A DNA stretch of 15,713 bases from a bacterium. GTDB taxonomy: Bacteria > JAUVQV01 > DATDCY01. The translations under genes were made by a program, and so were the position numbers. Below the pieces are notes generated by a model, which was not told where the DNA came from, did not search any database, and saw only the letters and a program-made list of their open reading frames with translations. The stretch lies in assembly GCA_036524115.1 (NCBI GenBank), contig DATDCY010000132.1, positions 1 to 15,713 on the forward strand, read 5' to 3'. Below are positions 7,849-15,713 of the stretch, piece after piece. The stretch's first letter is position 1. Every line of letters begins with the position of its first letter.

Positions 7849-8334
7849 CTAGGCGATGAGCTCGACCGAGCCGCCGGCGGCCTCGATCTTCTTGCGCGCC
7901 GCCGCGCTCACGGCGTGGGCGCGCACCTTGAGCGCCGCCGACAGCTCGCCGTCGGCGAGCACCTTCACCGGCGCGTCCCCGCGCCGCACCAGCCGCTTGG
8001 CCCGCAGCGCCGCCGGGTCGACCTCGGCGCCGCCCTCGAAGCCCGCGAGCTGGCCGATGTTCACGACCTCGTAGGCCGTGCGGAACGGGTTGTGGAAGCC
8101 GCGCTTGGGCAGGCGCCGCTGCAGCGGCATCTGGCCGCCCTCGAAGCCGGGGCGGATGCTGCCGCCCGAGCGCGCGGTCTGCCCCTTGCCGCCGCGGCAG
8201 CTGGTCTTGCCGTGGCCGGAGCCCACGCCGCGGCCCACGCGCTTGCAGCGCTTCTTCGCGCCGGGGGCCGGGGCCAGCCGGTGCGCGGCCAGCTCGCCGG
8301 CGGGGCCGGCCGGTGTCTTCGTCGACTCGCTCAT
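7849..8334 (-). CDS. rplO: 50S ribosomal protein L15
   Basis: L15 binds 23S rRNA late in large-subunit assembly. It is 161 residues. After about 16 extra N-terminal residues ([16 protein letters not shown]) the family start [19 protein letters not shown] appears, followed by [15 protein letters not shown] and [18 protein letters not shown]. The C-terminal globular domain runs to the end at ELIA. The N-terminal extension begins at an ATG with AAGGAG 10 bases upstream, so I accept it. The stop is TAG. The 39-bp gap to rpsE is where rpmD (L30) would normally be; it is too short to hold one. Confidence 0.98.
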   Translation of the reverse strand: MSESTKTPAGPAGELAAHRLAPAPGAKKRCKRVGRGVGSGHGKTSCRGGKGQTARSGGSIRPGFEGGQMPLQRRLPKRGFHNPFRTAYEVVNIGQLAGFEGGAEVDPAALRAKRLVRRGDAPVKVLADGELSAALKVRAHAVSAAARKKIEAAGGSVELIA

Positions 8335-8373
8335 GCTCTTGACTCCTTCCCCTCGCGTCCTCTCGCGCCGCCG

Positions 8374-8898
8374 CTAGCGGGCGAGGATCTCCTCGGGCTG
8401 CTTGCCGCGCGAGCGCGCGACGTCCTCGGGGCTGCGGATCGCGCGCAGGCCGTCGAAGGTGGCCCGCAGCACGTTGTGCGCGTTGCCGGTCCCGAGGGAC
8501 TTGGTCAGGACGTCCGAGACGCCCATCGTCTCCATGACGGCGCGCACCGCGCCGCCGGCGATGACGCCGGTGCCCTGCGACGCGGGCTTGAGGATGACGT
8601 GGCCGGCCCCGTAGTGCCCGGTCACCGGGTGGGGAATCGTCGTCTGGGCGAGCGGCACGGAGATGAAGCCCTTCTTCGCCTTCTCGACGCCCTTCTTGAT
8701 CGCCGCCGGCACCTCGTTGGCCTTGCCCATCCCCCAGCCGACCTTGCCCTTGCCGTCGCCGACGACCACCAGCGCGCTGAAGGAGAAGCGCCGGCCGCCC
8801 TTGACGACCTTGGCCACCCGGTTGATGGCGACCACCTTCTCCAGGAACTCGGACTCCTCGCCCCCGGCCTGCTTCCGATCAAACGACTCTCTGGCCAT
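8374..8898 (-). CDS. rpsE: 30S ribosomal protein S5
   Basis: S5 lies at the mRNA entry channel with S3 and S4 and influences helicase activity and accuracy. It is 174 residues. The N-terminal double-stranded-RNA-binding-like domain (about 18-80) reads [20 protein letters not shown] with the [21 protein letters not shown] segment. The loop VKGGRR is where spectinomycin-resistance changes fall in other bacteria, and it looks normal here. The C-terminal domain has [18 protein letters not shown] and [17 protein letters not shown]. The start is ATG with GAGGAGG 5 bases upstream and the stop is TAG. Confidence 0.99.
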   Translation of the reverse strand: MARESFDRKQAGGEESEFLEKVVAINRVAKVVKGGRRFSFSALVVVGDGKGKVGWGMGKANEVPAAIKKGVEKAKKGFISVPLAQTTIPHPVTGHYGAGHVILKPASQGTGVIAGGAVRAVMETMGVSDVLTKSLGTGNAHNVLRATFDGLRAIRSPEDVARSRGKQPEEILAR

Positions 8899-8916
8899 CC
8901 AAGCCTCCTCGCCGCC

Positions 8917-9279
8917 CTAGAACTTCAGGCCCTTTTCCCGCGCGGCGTCCGCCAGGGCCTTGACGCGCCCGTGGTAGATGAAGCCGCAGCGGTCAAAGAC
9001 CACCTGCGCAATCGACTGCTCTCCGGCCTTCTGCGCGATGAGGGCGCCGACCGCCTTCGCGCCGGCCAGACCGGCCCCCTTGAGGCCCTGCTCCTTGAAC
9101 TCCTTCGAGAGCGAGGAGGCGCTCGCGAGCACCTTCCCGGTCGTGTCGTCCACGATCTGCACGTAGATGTGGCGGTCGCTGCGGAAGATGCACATCCGGG
9201 GCCGCTCCGGCCCCCCGCTCACCCGCCTGCGGATCCGCGCGTGGCGCTTCTGGCGCGCCGCCTCGCTGGTCTTCTTCAC
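8917..9279 (-). CDS. rplR: 50S ribosomal protein L18
   Basis: L18 carries 5S rRNA into the large subunit together with L5. It is 120 residues with the basic N-terminus ([16 protein letters not shown]), then [20 protein letters not shown], the strongly conserved ASASS segment and a C-terminal [20 protein letters not shown]. The start is GTG, supported by a purine-rich GGGAGAGG a few bases upstream; no ATG is available nearby. The stop is TAG. It lies between rplF and rpsE as expected. Confidence 0.98.
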   Translation of the reverse strand: MKKTSEAARQKRHARIRRRVSGGPERPRMCIFRSDRHIYVQIVDDTTGKVLASASSLSKEFKEQGLKGAGLAGAKAVGALIAQKAGEQSIAQVVFDRCGFIYHGRVKALADAAREKGLKF

Positions 9280-9303
9280 GTCGCCTCTCCCTGTCGCGGC
9301 GCC

Positions 9304-9840
9304 CTAGGCGCCCGTCTTGCCGACCTTGCGGCGGATCCGCTCGTCGAGGTACTTGATCCCCTTGCCCTTGTAGGGCTCGGGGGGCCGGATGCCGCGGACC
9401 TCGGCGGCCACCGTGCCGACGAGACGCCGATCGATGCCCTTGATGACCACCTGGTTCTTGCCGGAGGCGTCGACCTCGATCCCCTTGGGGACCGCGTAGT
9501 TCACCGGGTTCGAGTAGCCGACGTTGAGCGTCAGCACGGCGCCCTGCGCCTGCGCGCGGTAGCCGACGCCGACGATCTCGAGCGTCTGCTGGAACCCGCT
9601 CGTGACCCCCGTGACCATGTTCGCCGCCAGCGCGCGCACGAGCCCGTGCGCCGCGTCGTCGCCCTTCTCGTCGCGCACCTTGTGGCAGGTGAGCACGCCG
9701 TCCTTGACCTCGACCTTGACCGCGGGGTGCACGCGCTCGCGCAGGGTGCCCTTGGGGCCCTTGACCTCGAGCGTGTCGCCCGCGACCTTCACGTCCACCC
9801 CCTTCGGGAGGGTGATGATCTTCTTGCCGATTCTCGACAT
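9304..9840 (-). CDS. rplF: 50S ribosomal protein L6
   Basis: L6 sits by the sarcin-ricin loop and the factor-binding site. It is 178 residues, with two similar L6 domains in tandem (about 1-82 and 83-178). The N-terminus MSRIGKKIITLPKGVDVKV and the segment VEVKGPKGTLRERVHP are typical. The C-terminal domain holds the family signature ending in RPPEPYKGKGIKY, followed by DERIRRKVGKTGA. The start is ATG and the stop is TAG. It is 28 bases after rpsH and 24 before rplR. Confidence 0.99.
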   Translation of the reverse strand: MSRIGKKIITLPKGVDVKVAGDTLEVKGPKGTLRERVHPAVKVEVKDGVLTCHKVRDEKGDDAAHGLVRALAANMVTGVTSGFQQTLEIVGVGYRAQAQGAVLTLNVGYSNPVNYAVPKGIEVDASGKNQVVIKGIDRRLVGTVAAEVRGIRPPEPYKGKGIKYLDERIRRKVGKTGA

Positions 9841-9868
9841 CGCGTTCGCCTCTCTCGTGCCTCGTCCG

Positions 9869-10267
9869 CTACCAGACGTAGCAGACGACCTCGCCGCCCA
9901 CGCCAGCGGCCCGGGCCTGGCGGTCGGTCATCACGCCGCGCGGGGTGGAGAGGATCGCCACCCCGACGCCGCCCTGCACGCGCGGGATCTCCTCGACGCC
10001 CACGTAGACCCGCCGGCTCGGGCGGCTGACACGCTCGAGGCGGGTGATCACCCGCTTCTCGCGGTCGCCGTACTTCATCGAGATCTTCAGGACGCTGCGC
10101 CCCTGGTCGCGCAGGATCCGGTAGTCCTTGAGGTAGCCCTCGTCCTTGAGGATCCGCACGATCTGCTCCTTGAACTTGGAGTGCGGCACCTCGAGCTTCT
10201 CGAAGGCCTTCTGGTTCGCGTTGCGGATCCGCGTCAGCAGGTCCGCGATCGGGTCGGTCATCGGCAT
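9869..10267 (-). CDS. rpsH: 30S ribosomal protein S8
   Basis: S8 binds helix 21 of 16S rRNA early in 30S assembly, and in E. coli it also represses the spc operon through a mimic of that helix near rplE. It is 132 residues, with MTDPIADLLTRIRNANQ at the start and GGVGVAILSTPRGVMTDRQA and CYVW at the end. Two in-frame ATGs occur at 10267 and 10261. AGGAGG lies 7 bases from the first, which favours the longer form; the second gives the usual family start. The stop is TAG. Confidence 0.99.
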   Translation of the reverse strand: MPMTDPIADLLTRIRNANQKAFEKLEVPHSKFKEQIVRILKDEGYLKDYRILRDQGRSVLKISMKYGDREKRVITRLERVSRPSRRVYVGVEEIPRVQGGVGVAILSTPRGVMTDRQARAAGVGGEVVCYVW

Positions 10268-10291
10268 CGGCTGTCCTCCTCGCGCCCGCGC

Positions 10292-10477
10292 CTACCAGCT
10301 CGCCTTGACGACCCCGGGGATCTCACCCTTGAGGGCCAGGGAACGGAAGCAGATGCGGCACATCTGGAACTTCCGCAGAAACGCCCGCGGCCGCCCGCAG
10401 AGGGGGCAGCGGTTGTACTTGCGCGCCGAGAACTTGGGCTTCCGGCGCGCCTTGTTCATGAGGGAGGTCTTCGCCAC
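10292..10477 (-). CDS. rpsN: 30S ribosomal protein S14, zinc-binding short form
   Basis: S14 is in the head of the small subunit, late in assembly. This is the 61-residue zinc form (also called S14Z or rpsZ), not the 101-residue zinc-free form of E. coli. The four ligands are C24-x2-C27-x12-C40-x2-C43, followed by [17 protein letters not shown]. The start is GTG with AAGGAG 9 bases upstream. An in-frame ATG at residue 7 would remove conserved residues. The stop is TAG. It lies between rplE and rpsH as in most bacteria. Confidence 0.98.
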   Translation of the reverse strand: MAKTSLMNKARRKPKFSARKYNRCPLCGRPRAFLRKFQMCRICFRSLALKGEIPGVVKASW

Positions 10478-10516
10478 GTTCGTCCGCTCCTTTTCGCTCG
10501 CCTGAAAGCCGCCGTC

Positions 10517-11215
10517 CTAGTCCCGGAAGGGGAAGCCGAGCCCCTTGAGCAGGGCCCGCCCCTCGTCGTCGGTCGCGGCGGTCGTGGCGACCGAGATGCT
10601 CATGCCCTTGACCCGGACGATCTTGTCGTAGTCGATCTCCGGGAAGATGATCTGCTCATCGAGGCCGAGGTTGAAGTTGCCGCGGCCGTCGAAGCCCTTC
10701 GAGGAGACGCCGCGGAAGTCGCGCACCCGCGGCAGCGTCAGGCTCACGAGGCGGTCGAAGAACTCGTACATCCGCGCGCCGCGCAGGGTGACCTTGCAGC
10801 CGATGGGCATCCCCTCGCGCAGCTTGAAGGCCGCGATCGAGCGGCGGGCCCGCGTCACCACGGGGCGCTGCCCGGAGACCGCCTGCAGCTCCTCGACGTA
10901 GGACTCCATGACCTTCGCCTCGCCGGCCGCATCCCCGGCGCCGCGGTTGAGGACCACCTTCACCAGCTTCGGCACCTGCATGACGTTGGTGTAGCCGAAC
11001 TGCTTCATCAGCGCCGGCATCACCTCGGCCTTGTACTTCTCGTAGAGCCGCGCCGGCGCCACGGGCGCCTTCGGGGCCTTGGCGGCCGCGCCCTCGGCGG
11101 GCTTCGCGGCCTTGGCGCCCTTCTCGGCGCCCTTGCCGCCCTTGGCCGCCGGCTTGGCGTCGCCCTTGCCGGCGCCCGCGTCCTTCTTCTTCCCGGTCTC
11201 TTTTTCCTTCGCCAT
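10517..11215 (-). CDS. rplE: 50S ribosomal protein L5 with N-terminal extension
   Basis: L5 joins 5S rRNA to the central protuberance and contacts P-site tRNA and S13. It is 232 residues, about 50 more than usual. Residues 56-232 are a normal L5 ([55 protein letters not shown], then [10 protein letters not shown]). Residues 1-55 are a low-complexity Lys/Ala/Gly/Pro segment. No start codon lies between the extension and the L5 core; the next Met (66) would delete conserved residues. The ATG at 11215 with GGAG about 11 bases upstream is therefore the best start. The 70-bp gap to rplX is the widest in the cluster. The stop is TAG. Confidence 0.96.
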   Translation of the reverse strand: MAKEKETGKKKDAGAGKGDAKPAAKGGKGAEKGAKAAKPAEGAAAKAPKAPVAPARLYEKYKAEVMPALMKQFGYTNVMQVPKLVKVVLNRGAGDAAGEAKVMESYVEELQAVSGQRPVVTRARRSIAAFKLREGMPIGCKVTLRGARMYEFFDRLVSLTLPRVRDFRGVSSKGFDGRGNFNLGLDEQIIFPEIDYDKIVRVKGMSISVATTAATDDEGRALLKGLGFPFRD

Positions 11216-11285
11216 GGTCTGGGTTTCTCCGCCCCTTTGTGAGCCTGTCAGCGTCGCGGAGGCGCTCCCTGGAATCGCCCCGTGC

Positions 11286-11594
11286 CTAGAAGATGTCGCC
11301 GCAGCGCGCGCAGGCCCGGCTCTTCTCGCCGCCGACCCCGGTCAGGGCGCGCACGCGCACGGGCTTGCCGCACTTCTTGCAGTACGGCTGCACGTTCGAG
11401 AGGTGGATCGGCCCCTCCTTCTCGATGATGCCGCCCTGGCGGTGCTTCTGCGAGGGCTTCGTGTGCCGCTTGATGAAGTTCACCTTCTCGACGATGACGC
11501 GCCCCTCCGCCGGCAGAACCTTGAGCACGCGCCCGCGCTTGCCCTTCTCCTTGCCGGCGATGACCGCCACCGTGTCGTTGATCTTGATCGCCAT
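11286..11594 (-). CDS. rplX: 50S ribosomal protein L24 with C-terminal zinc ribbon
   Basis: L24 is an assembly initiator for the large subunit and lies at the tunnel exit. It is 102 residues. The N-terminal KOW motif is at about 4-35 ([20 protein letters not shown]), followed by [18 protein letters not shown]. The C-terminus carries two CxxC pairs, C72-x2-C75 and C95-x2-C98, which could bind zinc; this is seen in many but not all bacterial L24 proteins. The start is ATG with only a G-rich stretch upstream. The stop is TAG. Confidence 0.98.
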   Translation of the reverse strand: MAIKINDTVAVIAGKEKGKRGRVLKVLPAEGRVIVEKVNFIKRHTKPSQKHRQGGIIEKEGPIHLSNVQPYCKKCGKPVRVRALTGVGGEKSRACARCGDIF

Positions 11595-11630
11595 GTCCGT
11601 CGTGCCCCCGCTGTCCCGCGCGCCGCCGCC

Positions 11631-11999
11631 CTAGAGGACTTCCGGCGCGAGGGAGATGATCTTCATGTAGCCGCGGCTGCGCAGCTCGCGGGCCACCGGC
11701 CCGAAGATGCGGCTGCCGAGGGGCTCGCCCTGCGCGTTGATCACGACCGCCGCGTTGCGGTCGAAGCGGATGTAGGAGCCGTCCGGCCGCGCGTGGTTGC
11801 CGACGACGCGCACCACCACCGCCTTGAGCACCGAGCCCTTCTTGATCGCGCCGCCCGGGAGCGACTCCTTGACCGAGACGACGATCGTGTCGCCGAGCTC
11901 GGCGTAGCGCCGCTTGGAGCCCCCGAGGACCTTGATGCACTGCACCTTGCGGGCGCCGGAGTTGTCGGCCACCTCGAGCATGGTCTGCACCTGAATCAT
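11631..11999 (-). CDS. rplN: 50S ribosomal protein L14
   Basis: L14 lies at the subunit interface, forms bridge B8 with 16S rRNA and is the docking site of the silencing factor RsfS. It is 122 residues, the usual length. It starts [20 protein letters not shown] and shows [20 protein letters not shown] and a [13 protein letters not shown] segment near the C-terminus, all strongly conserved in the family. The start is ATG with GGGGGAGG 9 bases upstream and the stop is TAG. It is 30 bases after rpsQ. Confidence 0.99.
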   Translation of the reverse strand: MIQVQTMLEVADNSGARKVQCIKVLGGSKRRYAELGDTIVVSVKESLPGGAIKKGSVLKAVVVRVVGNHARPDGSYIRFDRNAAVVINAQGEPLGSRIFGPVARELRSRGYMKIISLAPEVL

Positions 12000-12029
12000 C
12001 GCTGCTTGCCTCCCCCGCCCCGACGCGCG

Positions 12030-12308
12030 CTACTTCGTCTTCTCGATGACCTGGTGGAGGCGCCAGTTCTTGCGCTTGCTCAGCGGGCGCGTCTCGATGA
12101 TCCGCACCTTGTCCCCCACCTGGAGCTGATTCTTCTCGTCGTGGACGAGGTACTTCGCCGAGCGCAGCACGTAGCGCTTGAACTTCGGGTGCTGCTGCCG
12201 CCGTTCCACCTTGACCACCGCCGTCTTGTCCATCTCGGTGCCGACGACGAGCCCGACGCGCGTCTTGCGCCGGCCCCGCTCCGCGGCCGTCTTCGCCTTC
12301 TCTTCCAC
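12030..12308 (-). CDS. rpsQ: 30S ribosomal protein S17
   Basis: S17 is a primary 16S rRNA binder of the 30S body. It is 92 residues with an OB fold: GLVVGTEMDKTAVVKVERR, KRYVLRSAKYLVHDEKNQ, then VGDKVRIIETRPLSKRKNWR. About ten residues (EEKAKTAAER) precede the usual family start. The start is GTG at 12308, only 4 bases after the rpmC stop, so it is probably coupled. The upstream site is G-rich but not a clean ribosome site, leaving some doubt about the exact start. The stop is TAG. Confidence 0.97.
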   Translation of the reverse strand: MEEKAKTAAERGRRKTRVGLVVGTEMDKTAVVKVERRQQHPKFKRYVLRSAKYLVHDEKNQLQVGDKVRIIETRPLSKRKNWRLHQVIEKTK

Positions 12309-12312
12309 GCCC

Positions 12313-12540
12313 CTACCCCGCCTTTCCCGCCGGCTTCGCCGCGGCTGCGGCCTGCTCGTGCTGCACGGTGAGCACCCGCGCCAGCTCGCGGCGCAGCGTG
12401 CGCATGCGCACCGGGTTCTCGAGCTGCCCGGTGGCGTGCTGGAAGCGCAGCTTGAAGAGTTCCTCGCGGATCTCGCCGGCCCGCTTGTCGAGCTCGGCGC
12501 CCGCCATCTCCCTGATCGTGCCCGCCTTGACCGTCTTCAC
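12313..12540 (-). CDS. rpmC: 50S ribosomal protein L29
   Basis: L29 sits by the tunnel exit next to L23 and helps form the docking place for trigger factor and SRP. It is 75 residues, a two-helix hairpin with the family signature LFKLRFQHATGQLENPVRMR. The C-terminus ends in a short Ala/Lys/Pro tail (QAAAAAKPAGKAG, about 63-75) that adds roughly ten residues. The start is GTG with GGAGGA about 7 bases upstream, inside the end of rplP; the gap between the two genes is 2 bases. A downstream ATG (residue 12) would cut into the first helix. The stop is TAG. Confidence 0.97.
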   Translation of the reverse strand: MKTVKAGTIREMAGAELDKRAGEIREELFKLRFQHATGQLENPVRMRTLRRELARVLTVQHEQAAAAAKPAGKAG

Positions 12541-12542
12541 GA

Positions 12543-12953
12543 CTACTTCCTCCGTGCCACGATGCGGGTCGGGAACCCGAACTTGTGCCGCGCCAGGCGC
12601 AGGGCCTCCGTGGCCGTCGCGGCGTCCACGCCGTCGACCTCGTAGAGGATGCGCCCGGGCTTGATCACGCAGACCCAGCCGTCCGGCGCCCCCTTGCCCT
12701 TGCCCATGCGGGTCTCGGCCGGCTTGTGCGTCACCGGCTTGTCGGGGAAGACCCGGATCCAGACCTTGCCGCCGCGCTTGATGAAGCGGGTGATCGCCAC
12801 GCGGCCGGCCTCGATCTGACGGTTCGTCATCCAGGCCGCGCCCGTGGACTGCAGGCCCCAGGCGCCGAACGCGACCTCGGCCCCGCGCGTCGCCTGGCCG
12901 GCGCGGCGCCCCTTCATCATCTTGCGGTACTTGACCCTCTTTGGGCTGAGCAT
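12543..12953 (-). CDS. rplP: 50S ribosomal protein L16
   Basis: L16 lies near the A site and the base of the central protuberance and completes the peptidyl-transferase region during late assembly. It is 136 residues, the same as E. coli. It starts [20 protein letters not shown] and holds [20 protein letters not shown], a [20 protein letters not shown] segment and [11 protein letters not shown]. The start is ATG with a modest GGGGAC site. The stop is TAG, followed after 2 bases by the rpmC start, which suggests coupled translation. Confidence 0.99.
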   Translation of the reverse strand: MLSPKRVKYRKMMKGRRAGQATRGAEVAFGAWGLQSTGAAWMTNRQIEAGRVAITRFIKRGGKVWIRVFPDKPVTHKPAETRMGKGKGAPDGWVCVIKPGRILYEVDGVDAATATEALRLARHKFGFPTRIVARRK

Positions 12954-12972
12954 GGCGTCCCCGTCCTTTTCC

Positions 12973-13635
12973 CTACGCCTTGGCGGCCGCGGCGCGCGCC
13001 TCGGCCCCGAGGAGGTCCTTCATCCCCCGGAAGACCCAGACCTTCACGCCGATGACCCCGTACGTCGTCTTGGCCTCGGCCAGGCCGTACTCGATGTCGG
13101 CCCGCAGCGTGTGCAGTGGCACCCGCCCTTCGCGGTACCACTCGCTGCGCGCGATCTCGTGCCCGGCGAGACGGCCCGCGGCCATGACCTTGATCCCCTC
13201 GGCGCCGAAGCGCATGGCCGAGAGGACCGAGCGCTTCATCGCGCGGCGGAACGAGACGCGCCGCTCGAGCTGCAGCGCGATGTTCTCGGCCACGAGTTGC
13301 GCGTCGATCTCCGGCTTGCGCACCTCGAGGATGTTGATGAAGACCTCCTTGCCGGTCAGGTCCTGGAGGCTCTTCATGAGCTTGTCGATCTCGGCGCCCT
13401 TCTTGCCGATGATGATCCCCGGGCGCGCGGTGTGGATGTTGATGCGCAGGCGCTTGGCGGCGCGCTCGATGTCCACGCGGGAGACGCCGGCGTGGGACAG
13501 CGTCTTCTTGATGAACGCGCGCACGCGGATGTCCTCGTGGAGCTGGTCCGCGTAGCCCTTGCCGGCGAACCAGCGCGAGCTCCAGGTGTTGACGATGCCG
13601 AGCCGCAGCCCGACGGGATTGACTTTCTGACCCAC
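12973..13635 (-). CDS. rpsC: 30S ribosomal protein S3
   Basis: S3 lines the mRNA entry tunnel in the head of the small subunit. It is 220 residues. It begins [14 protein letters not shown]. The type II KH domain (about 38-107) has the GxxG loop GKKG at 77-80 in [16 protein letters not shown]. The C-terminal S3 domain follows ([50 protein letters not shown]). The tail is short and Ala-rich (EARAAAAKA). The start is GTG with GGGGGGAG about 8 bases upstream and the stop is TAG. Confidence 0.99.
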   Translation of the reverse strand: MGQKVNPVGLRLGIVNTWSSRWFAGKGYADQLHEDIRVRAFIKKTLSHAGVSRVDIERAAKRLRINIHTARPGIIIGKKGAEIDKLMKSLQDLTGKEVFINILEVRKPEIDAQLVAENIALQLERRVSFRRAMKRSVLSAMRFGAEGIKVMAAGRLAGHEIARSEWYREGRVPLHTLRADIEYGLAEAKTTYGVIGVKVWVFRGMKDLLGAEARAAAAKA

Positions 13636-13656
13636 TGCCTGCTCCCCCCTCTCCCG

Positions 13657-13995
13657 CTAGATGCCGTCGCGCAGGACGACCGTGACGTGGCTCGTCCGCT
13701 TCCAGATCTTCGCCGCCCGCCCCTGCGCGCGCGGGCGGAACCGCTTGATCATCGGACCGCCGTCCACGAGCACCGCGGCGACGCGGAACTCCTCGGCGTG
13801 GTCGGCCTTGAGGTTGTGCTCGGCGTTGGCCACGGCCGACTTGAGCACCTTGCGCACGACCCGGGCCGCGGCCTTGGGCGTGTAGTCCAGCGTCGCCAGC
13901 GCCTCGGCGACGCGCTTGCCGCGGATCGTGTCCGCGACGAGGCGCACCTTCTGCGGCGACATCCTGATGTAGCGCGCGATTGCCTTCGTTTCCAT
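13657..13995 (-). CDS. rplV: 50S ribosomal protein L22
   Basis: L22 has a globular part on the outer surface by the tunnel exit and a long hairpin that lines the exit tunnel near the macrolide site. It is 112 residues, close to the usual 110. It shows [20 protein letters not shown] at the start and [13 protein letters not shown] in the middle. Near the end, the hairpin carries a [22 protein letters not shown]-type segment (about 80-100). The start is ATG with GAGGAG 4 bases upstream and the stop is TAG. Confidence 0.99.
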   Translation of the reverse strand: METKAIARYIRMSPQKVRLVADTIRGKRVAEALATLDYTPKAAARVVRKVLKSAVANAEHNLKADHAEEFRVAAVLVDGGPMIKRFRPRAQGRAAKIWKRTSHVTVVLRDGI

Positions 13996-14029
13996 CGCTC
14001 CTCGTCCCCCTCCGGCGGGCGAATGCCGC

Positions 14030-14341
14030 CTACTTGCCCGCGGCGGGCGGCGCCGCCGGCGCGGGCGCGGCCGCCTTCTCGGCCTTCGTCCCGTGGCCGC
14101 GGAAGGTCCGCGTCGGGGAGAACTCGCCGAGCCGGTGCCCGACCATGTTCTCGGTCAGGTAGACCGGGATGAACTTCTTCCCGTTGTGCACCGCGACGGT
14201 GTGGCCGACGAACTCGGGCGCGATCACCGAGCGGCGCGACCAGGTCTTGACGACCTTCTTCTCGCCGGCGCGGTTGAGCGCCTCGATCTTGTCCAGCAGG
14301 TGCTGGTCGATGAACGGTCCCTTGCGCGACGAACGACCCAT
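14030..14341 (-). CDS. rpsS: 30S ribosomal protein S19 with Ala/Pro-rich tail
   Basis: S19 pairs with S13 in the head of the 30S subunit and contacts bridge B1a. It is 103 residues, about ten longer than usual. The core (1-86) has [53 protein letters not shown] and [12 protein letters not shown]. Residues 87-103 form a low-complexity tail of Ala, Pro and Lys. The start is ATG with a strong GGAGGAG a few bases upstream, and the stop is TAG. It is 15 bases after rplB. Confidence 0.99.
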   Translation of the reverse strand: MGRSSRKGPFIDQHLLDKIEALNRAGEKKVVKTWSRRSVIAPEFVGHTVAVHNGKKFIPVYLTENMVGHRLGEFSPTRTFRGHGTKAEKAAAPAPAAPPAAGK

Positions 14342-14356
14342 GGCTCCTCCGCTCCC

Positions 14357-15183
<827 letters not shown>

Positions 15184-15184
<1 letters not shown>

Positions 15185-15486
15185 TATGACACCCCTTCGA
15201 TGATCTCGATCTTCTCGCCGGGCTTGAGCGTGACGATCGCCTTCTTCCAGTCGGAGCGCCGGCCGACGTTCTTCCCGAGGCGCTTCTCCTTGCCGGCCAC
15301 GTTCACGACGTTGACCGCCGCGACCTTGGCCTTGAAGACCTTCTCGACCGCGGCCTTGATGTCGCTCTTGGTCGCGTCGCGGTCCACCCGGAAGGCGACC
15401 TGGTTGTGCCGCTCCTTCAGGTCGTGGCACTTCTCCGTGAGCAGCGGCACGCGGATGATGTCGTGCGGGTCCTTCACTTTGCCCAT
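15184..15486 (-). CDS. rplW: 50S ribosomal protein L23
   Basis: L23 lies at the tunnel exit and docks trigger factor and the signal recognition particle. It is 100 residues. It shows [18 protein letters not shown] at the start, the [19 protein letters not shown] segment and the [17 protein letters not shown]-type loop that reaches towards the tunnel. The start is ATG, lying 13 bases inside the rplD reading frame, with its ribosome site GGAGGAG within rplD. The stop is TAA and overlaps the rplB start by one base. Translation of the three genes is likely coupled. Confidence 0.98.
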
Positions 15487-15713
15487 AGCTCCTCCATCGC
15501 GGCGAGGGCCGCGCGCGTCAGCACCAGGTGGCGGTAGCCCACGAGGTCGTTGAGGGCGAAGCCGCCGGGGCGCGCCACCTTGACGTCGGGGAGGTTGCGG
15601 CCGGCCCGCAGCAGCGTGTCGCCGGCGGCCGCGTGCACGAGCAGCGCCCCGCCGTCGCGCCAGCCGGTGGTGCCGAGCCAGAGCGCGAGCGCCTTGGTCT
15701 TGCCGTTGGTCTC
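15474..15713 (-). CDS. rplD: 50S ribosomal protein L4, C-terminal part (cut by window edge)
   Basis: The last 79 residues of L4 are in the window; the rest lies beyond the right edge. L4 binds 23S rRNA, and its loop lines the exit tunnel. In E. coli it also represses the S10 operon. The visible part includes [14 protein letters not shown], an [20 protein letters not shown] stretch matching the family's conserved ARNLP, and then [20 protein letters not shown] and LVLTRAAL. The stop is TGA at 15474-15476, so the gene overlaps rplW by 13 bases. The frame was worked out by hand from the sequence. Confidence 0.95.
   Translation of the reverse strand, partial: ETNGKTKALALWLGTTGWRDGGALLVHAAAGDTLLRAGRNLPDVKVARPGGFALNDLVGYRHLVLTRAALAAMEELWAK

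Noticed and set aside
5410-10029. A 1539-codon open frame on the plus strand opposite infA to rpsH
   Set aside because: It lies antisense to ten well-identified genes, is rich in Arg, Asp, Leu, His and Ala as expected from GC-rich antisense reading, and shows no domain. The minus-strand genes avoid the codons (TTA, CTA, TCA) that would give stops here, and TAG stops read as CTA in antisense.
11216-11285. The 70-bp rplX-rplE gap as a regulatory site (S8-type repressor binding, as near rplE in E. coli)
   Set aside because: I could not find a convincing copy of the S8-binding helix by eye. A covariance search would be needed; without it the claim is unsupported.

Overview
This window comes from a GC-rich bacterium. 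The ribosomal region looks about two-thirds G+C in the stretches I sampled. Nearly all of it (2242-15713, minus strand) is the classic fused S10-spc-alpha ribosomal protein cluster. Gene order and protein lengths are bacterial, and S4, S14, L24 and L36 are all the zinc-binding (cysteine-containing) forms. The IF-1 and L15 sequences and the order secY-map-infA-rpmJ suggest a deltaproteobacterial-type or neighbouring Gram-negative lineage. That placement is from memory of the families and is weak.

Layout in window coordinates. Positions 1-850 hold a complete IS5-family insertion sequence with perfect 16-bp terminal inverted repeats; the window opens exactly on its outer end. Positions 849-1025 are the 3' end of a pentapeptide-repeat protein gene, cut off by the IS. 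Positions 1069-2022 (plus strand) encode a 317-residue protein of unknown function with clearly lower G+C. Positions 2023-2241 are a non-coding gap containing a strong rho-independent terminator (2157-2196) that ends the ribosomal transcript. Reading down the transcript, from right to left, the cluster is rplD (partial), rplW, rplB, rpsS, rplV, rpsC, rplP, rpmC, rpsQ, rplN, rplX, rplE, rpsN, rpsH, rplF, rplR, rpsE, rplO, secY, map, infA, rpmJ, rpsM, rpsK, rpsD, rpoA, rplQ.

The 27 genes of the cluster are co-directional. Gaps run from a 13-bp overlap to 70 bp, so they probably form one or a few long transcripts. They supply ribosomal proteins of both subunits, initiation factor IF-1, the RNA polymerase alpha subunit, the SecY translocon channel and methionine aminopeptidase. 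The usual rpmD (L30, between rpsE and rplO) and adk (between secY and map) are absent from their positions.

I see no new multi-gene system here. The observations most worth a second look are the strong preference for TAG stop codons in the cluster (23 of 27 genes), long Lys/Ala/Pro-rich extensions on L5 (N-terminal) and L17 (C-terminal), and the IS-disrupted pentapeptide-repeat gene next to a compositionally foreign unknown gene. I found no tRNA, rRNA or CRISPR array.
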